From Spirochaetales bacterium (GTDB lineage: Bacteria > Spirochaetota > Spirochaetia > SZUA-6 > DRHE01), in assembly GCA_030604195.1 (NCBI GenBank), contig JAUVWI010000033.1, positions 1 through 35,998 on the forward strand: a stretch of 35,998 nucleotides of DNA, given 5' to 3'. A model generated the notes under the pieces. The model was not told where the DNA came from. It saw only the letters and a program-made list of their open reading frames with translations, and did not search any database. Made by a program: the position numbers and the translations under genes. Each line of letters opens with the position of its first letter. Within the stretch, counting starts at the first letter, position 1. This document shows positions 33,772 to 35,998 of this stretch, piece after piece.

Positions 33772-34911
33772 ATGAGTAATGAACATCCGTCAAAAAAAGT
33801 CCTTGTTCCCTATATTCTAACCGGCTATGGCCATTTCATCATAGCCAAGGCAATTGCTCTCTATCTTAAAAAAAACAAACCCGATTGGGATGTGCGTCTC
33901 TTCGAGCTTGCTTCTGAGTTCAAGGATCAAGCCCTGGAGCGTTTCTATAAGCAGGCATGGAGATACATATTGCAGATGCCCAACATAGCGGCACAGGTGG
34001 TTTTTGGAGTGGAAGAAGCATTGCCTGCTCTGTCTTCTTTTGTAAACGGCCAGCTGATCCACTCCGCTGTCCTTAAAGCTATGGGTTTTTTAGCCGGCTA
34101 TAAACCTGACCTGATCATGTCCACCCACTGGGGCTGCACCCATATTTTTAGCCAGGCCCGTACAAAGGTAGAATATGAGGTTCCACTCTGGTATGTGTAT
34201 ACCGAGCTGGCAGGGGGATACCAGTTAATGAACTGCGGAGCTGATAAATACTTTGTCATGTCTGATGAGGCCGGCAAGGCGCTTCAGGGTGAAGGTATTG
34301 CAGCGGAGAAGATGGAAAAGATCAACCTGGTCGTTCGGCCTCAATTTGCCGATCAGATTATTTTCCAAGAAAGCGTAAGGCGTGATCTGGGTCTTCCCGT
34401 AGATGATTTTATCCTGCTGTTCAGTGCAGGCGGCGAGGGCCTGGGGCCGACCTTTGGTTTTATCAAGGCCTTTATAAAAACAGTGAAGCAGGGCCGGATC
34501 CTGGTGGCTACAGGCCGGAATGAGAAGCTTTTCAATGAGCTGCAGACAAAGTTTAAAGATAAAAGGGTAATGCCCCTTGGCTTCAGGGAAGACATTGAGA
34601 GGCTTATGGCAGCCTCGGATGTTATGGCGGGAAAGTGCGGAGCCAGTTACTCTATGGAAGCCGCTATTATGAGAAGGCCCTTCATTGTGACCAGAGTTGG
34701 AGCTCCCAGTGAACGGCACAACATGAAGTACATAGTAGATAATGGTTTCGGCTGGTACGCTTCCACTCCGGCACAATTCACTAAACTGCTTGAAAGCTTA
34801 ATGACCGATAAAACTCTCCATCAAGATGCCCTGGATAAGCTGGGTAAGATTTCCAGGATCAATGGCGCCGAAACTGTCGCCGCTGATATTGTGCAGTACT
34901 TCAATCGTTGA
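33772..34911 (+). CDS. MGDG synthase-like glycosyltransferase
   Basis: 379 residues with the GT-B fold of the monogalactosyldiacylglycerol synthase / MurG group (GT28). Visible: an N-terminal acceptor half with GYGHFIIAKAIALYLKK and STHWGCTHIF; then the donor half with LLFSAGGEGLG, VATGRNEKLF, PLGFREDIERLMAASDVMAGKCG and the GASYSMEAAIMRRPFIV nucleotide-sugar loop. It likely adds a sugar to diacylglycerol at the inner membrane, though the sugar cannot be read from sequence. ATG 33772 (AAGGAA upstream) is chosen over the long upstream extension, which only overlaps pepT. It is probably co-transcribed with pepT. Confidence 0.85.
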   Translation: MSNEHPSKKVLVPYILTGYGHFIIAKAIALYLKKNKPDWDVRLFELASEFKDQALERFYKQAWRYILQMPNIAAQVVFGVEEALPALSSFVNGQLIHSAVLKAMGFLAGYKPDLIMSTHWGCTHIFSQARTKVEYEVPLWYVYTELAGGYQLMNCGADKYFVMSDEAGKALQGEGIAAEKMEKINLVVRPQFADQIIFQESVRRDLGLPVDDFILLFSAGGEGLGPTFGFIKAFIKTVKQGRILVATGRNEKLFNELQTKFKDKRVMPLGFREDIERLMAASDVMAGKCGASYSMEAAIMRRPFIVTRVGAPSERHNMKYIVDNGFGWYASTPAQFTKLLESLMTDKTLHQDALDKLGKISRINGAETVAADIVQYFNR

Positions 34912-34994
34912 TTTAATAAACTTATCGTCCCTGATTTCTCTTCTGAACACCTATATCGAATATTACCTTTACACCGGGCACGGTGAGGGCGGAT

Positions 34995-35004
34995 TAGTTA
35001 TAGC
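34995..35004 (+). repeat. Left copy of a 10-bp direct repeat flanking the integrase
   Basis: TAGTTATAGC, overlapping the integrase stop codon on the opposite strand. The same ten bases lie at 35779-35788, upstream of the integrase. It also sits in an inverted repeat GGTGAGG (34982-34988) / CCTCACC (35004-35010). The remaining gap after the glycosyltransferase (34912-34994) holds a CACCG/CGGTG hairpin without a T run and nothing else I can name. Confidence 0.55.
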
Positions 35005-35726
35005 CTCACCTCATCCATAGGGCTTTTTACTCCGAGTTTGTTTTTCTTAGCAACGTGAGTGTAGACTGCCATAAGCCGATATTTATCTTCTAAACAGTGA
35101 AAGATGTCTGATATTTCTTTCCGGGATAATACAACCGGAAGCCTTTGTTTGATCCCGGAACGTATTGTACCATCCAATCCCTTTATTTCTTTTCCTAACA
35201 CATTTTTGAAAACAAATAGAAGTCCATTAAATGCTTGGCTCTGAGTGGAAGCCGACACTCTCCTTTCCACAGCCAGGTAACTTAGATAATTGATGAGGTC
35301 TTGTTGTGTAACATTACTGGAGTTTTTATGGTTCAGATAACAGGAAAATCTCCTTACCCAGCCAATATATGTTTTTTCCGTCCTAAATGATCTGTGGCGC
35401 AGTCGCAATAATCGGATCAGTTCTTCTTTAACCGACTTCCAGTCGGAATGAATTTCAGAGGGAATGCTAATATCTGTATTGAGGTTTGACGGTGAACCAG
35501 TAGTTTTGAAATAAGAATACAGAGAAATAGCATTTTTCGCCTGTTGTACCTGCCAACTTTCGTATTTTCGGGATAAAGCATTCAGGTATGAAATTTCAAG
35601 GCTATCATATCCAGGTGGGTTATTTTTGCTGAAGGTATTATATTTTGAAACCCATTGAAGGTAAAACGGTACTTTATTCTCAGGAATGCGACATTTACCC
35701 AAGAGAAAAGATCTGAAATCGTTCAT
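34998..35726 (-). pseudogene. intI: Integron-type tyrosine recombinase with internal deletion
   Basis: 242 residues. The N-terminal half is intact for an integron integrase of the long type: a SAM-like region (FYLQWVSKYNTFSK), RTEKTYIGWVRRFSCYL and the hallmark YLAVERRVSASTQSQAFN then LLFVFKNVLG, and RLPVVLSRKEI. After RLMA (residues 217-220) the sequence jumps to VYTHVAKKNKLGVKSPMDE. This corresponds to the end of IntI, with the catalytic Tyr222. Missing in between are the first catalytic Arg, the second-box His-x-x-Arg and the whole IntI-specific helix, perhaps 150-200 residues. The join lies near 35061-35070, is in frame, and no stop interrupts it. The protein cannot recombine DNA. A ribosome site (AGAGAGG) precedes ATG 35726. 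Confidence 0.85.
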
Positions 35727-35759
35727 AAGACCTCTCTTTCTATGTTCACGGGTTTTCCA

Positions 35760-35786
35760 TATAACTATACAAGGGAAATAGTTATA
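35760..35786. repeat. Palindrome upstream of the integrase
   Basis: TATAACTAT (35760-35768), 9 bases, ATAGTTATA (35778-35786) form a perfect 9-bp inverted repeat, 34 bases before the integrase ATG. Its right arm overlaps the right copy of the direct repeat. It may be an operator, or the recombination site attI, which normally lies here. Confidence 0.55.
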
Positions 35787-35788
35787 GC
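35779..35788 (+). repeat. Right copy of the 10-bp direct repeat flanking the integrase
   Basis: TAGTTATAGC, identical to 34995-35004. Distance between copies is 784 bases. It may be a target-site duplication or part of a recombination site, or it may be chance. Confidence 0.5.
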
Positions 35789-35827
35789 GCTTTTAGATGC
35801 TGAGAATATTTATTTCATTGCAATTTT

Positions 35828-35998
35828 ATGTCGAAGAATGTAAGATTTACTTGTTCGGCAGAAAACCCGAGAATTCCGATCCGGGTGTATTTCCGGTTAG
35901 TCCCTGGAGGGGCTGACAAAACTGGGTTCCTACGTATGATAGAGCTGGGGCACAGGGAAAAGCTCCAGCAGATTGATCAGAGGAGGAACCCGCAATGA
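35828..35998 (+). CDS. Short hypothetical open frame at the integrase side
   Basis: 56 residues from ATG 35828 to TGA 35996-35998, with an Arg-rich sequence and no family I recognise (SKNVRFTCSAENPRIPIRVY, DKTGFLRMIELGHREKL). There is no good ribosome site. The stop overlaps the next start as ATGA (35995-35998), which argues that it is translated. Position and direction (divergent from the integrase) are those expected of a first integron cassette. A hairpin GTTAGTCCC-TGGA-GGGGCTGAC (35896-35917, pairing with G-U) lies inside it. It may still be non-coding. Confidence 0.3.
   Translation: MSKNVRFTCSAENPRIPIRVYFRLVPGGADKTGFLRMIELGHREKLQQIDQRRNPQ
35981..35998 (+). promoter_or_regulatory. Ribosome site and start codon of a gene cut by the window edge
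   Basis: AGGAGG (35981-35986) lies 8 bases before ATG 35995. The gene itself continues outside the window. This is the strongest ribosome site in the last kilobase. Confidence 0.6.

Noticed and set aside
35655..35843. A 62-codon plus-strand frame over the integrase start
   Set aside because: It is antisense to the integrase N-terminus and its ribosome site region, with no ribosome site of its own.
1..35998. CRISPR array, rRNA, tRNA, insertion sequence
   Set aside because: No regularly spaced repeats, no rRNA-like conserved stretches, no cloverleaf and no transposase were seen on either strand.

Overview
The window reads as ordinary chromosome of a bacterium that is most likely a free-living spirochaete (Spirochaetota). 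The evidence is indirect. infA and a DksA/TraR-type zinc-finger gene sit side by side, as I recall them in Treponema. A thiBPQ thiamine transporter lies behind a TPP riboswitch. Several conserved-looking proteins have no family I can name, and an integron-type integrase occurs at one end; chromosomal integron integrases are known from Treponema denticola. Base composition is moderate, and TTG starts are common (infA, addA, the DbpA-domain gene). The assignment is an inference and was not tested by any search.

Left edge (1-765): AT-rich, degraded DNA. It holds an open frame with no start codon (120-374) and the last ~40 codons of a type IIG/Eco57I-like DNA methylase (548-673). A near-consensus promoter (486-513) points into the next genes.

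784-4941 (+): a GAF-PAS-class III adenylate cyclase followed by a membrane-anchored HEAT-repeat protein. 13486-5001 (-): a tight four-gene operon, HD-GYP phosphodiesterase - era - addB - addA. It places c-di-GMP turnover, ribosome assembly and double-strand-break resection in one transcript. 13622-18582: apbE lipoprotein, mtnP (opposite strand), a ClpP-family protease, an exported endonuclease/exonuclease/phosphatase-fold protein, and argJ.

18621-24701: infA and a DksA-like gene diverge from a palindrome that carries both -35 boxes. Next come two unrecognised genes, a metallo-beta-lactamase-fold hydrolase, a multi-pass membrane protein, trmB overlapped by a free-standing DbpA-type RNA-binding protein, and an exported OmpA-domain protein.

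24708-28720: a textbook thiamine uptake locus (promoter, TPP riboswitch, thiB-thiP-thiQ). 28945-34911: a DUF4213/DUF364 protein, a Na/Pi cotransporter with a PhoU-like tail, an EamA-type exporter, peptidase T, and an MGDG-synthase-like glycosyltransferase.

Right edge (34912-35998): an integron-type integrase carrying an in-frame deletion of most of its catalytic domain. It is flanked by 10-bp direct repeats and preceded by a 9-bp palindrome. A short open frame (35828-35998) ends in an ATGA overlap with a gene that starts at the window edge. This is the most unusual part of the window and looks like a decayed integron platform or its boundary.
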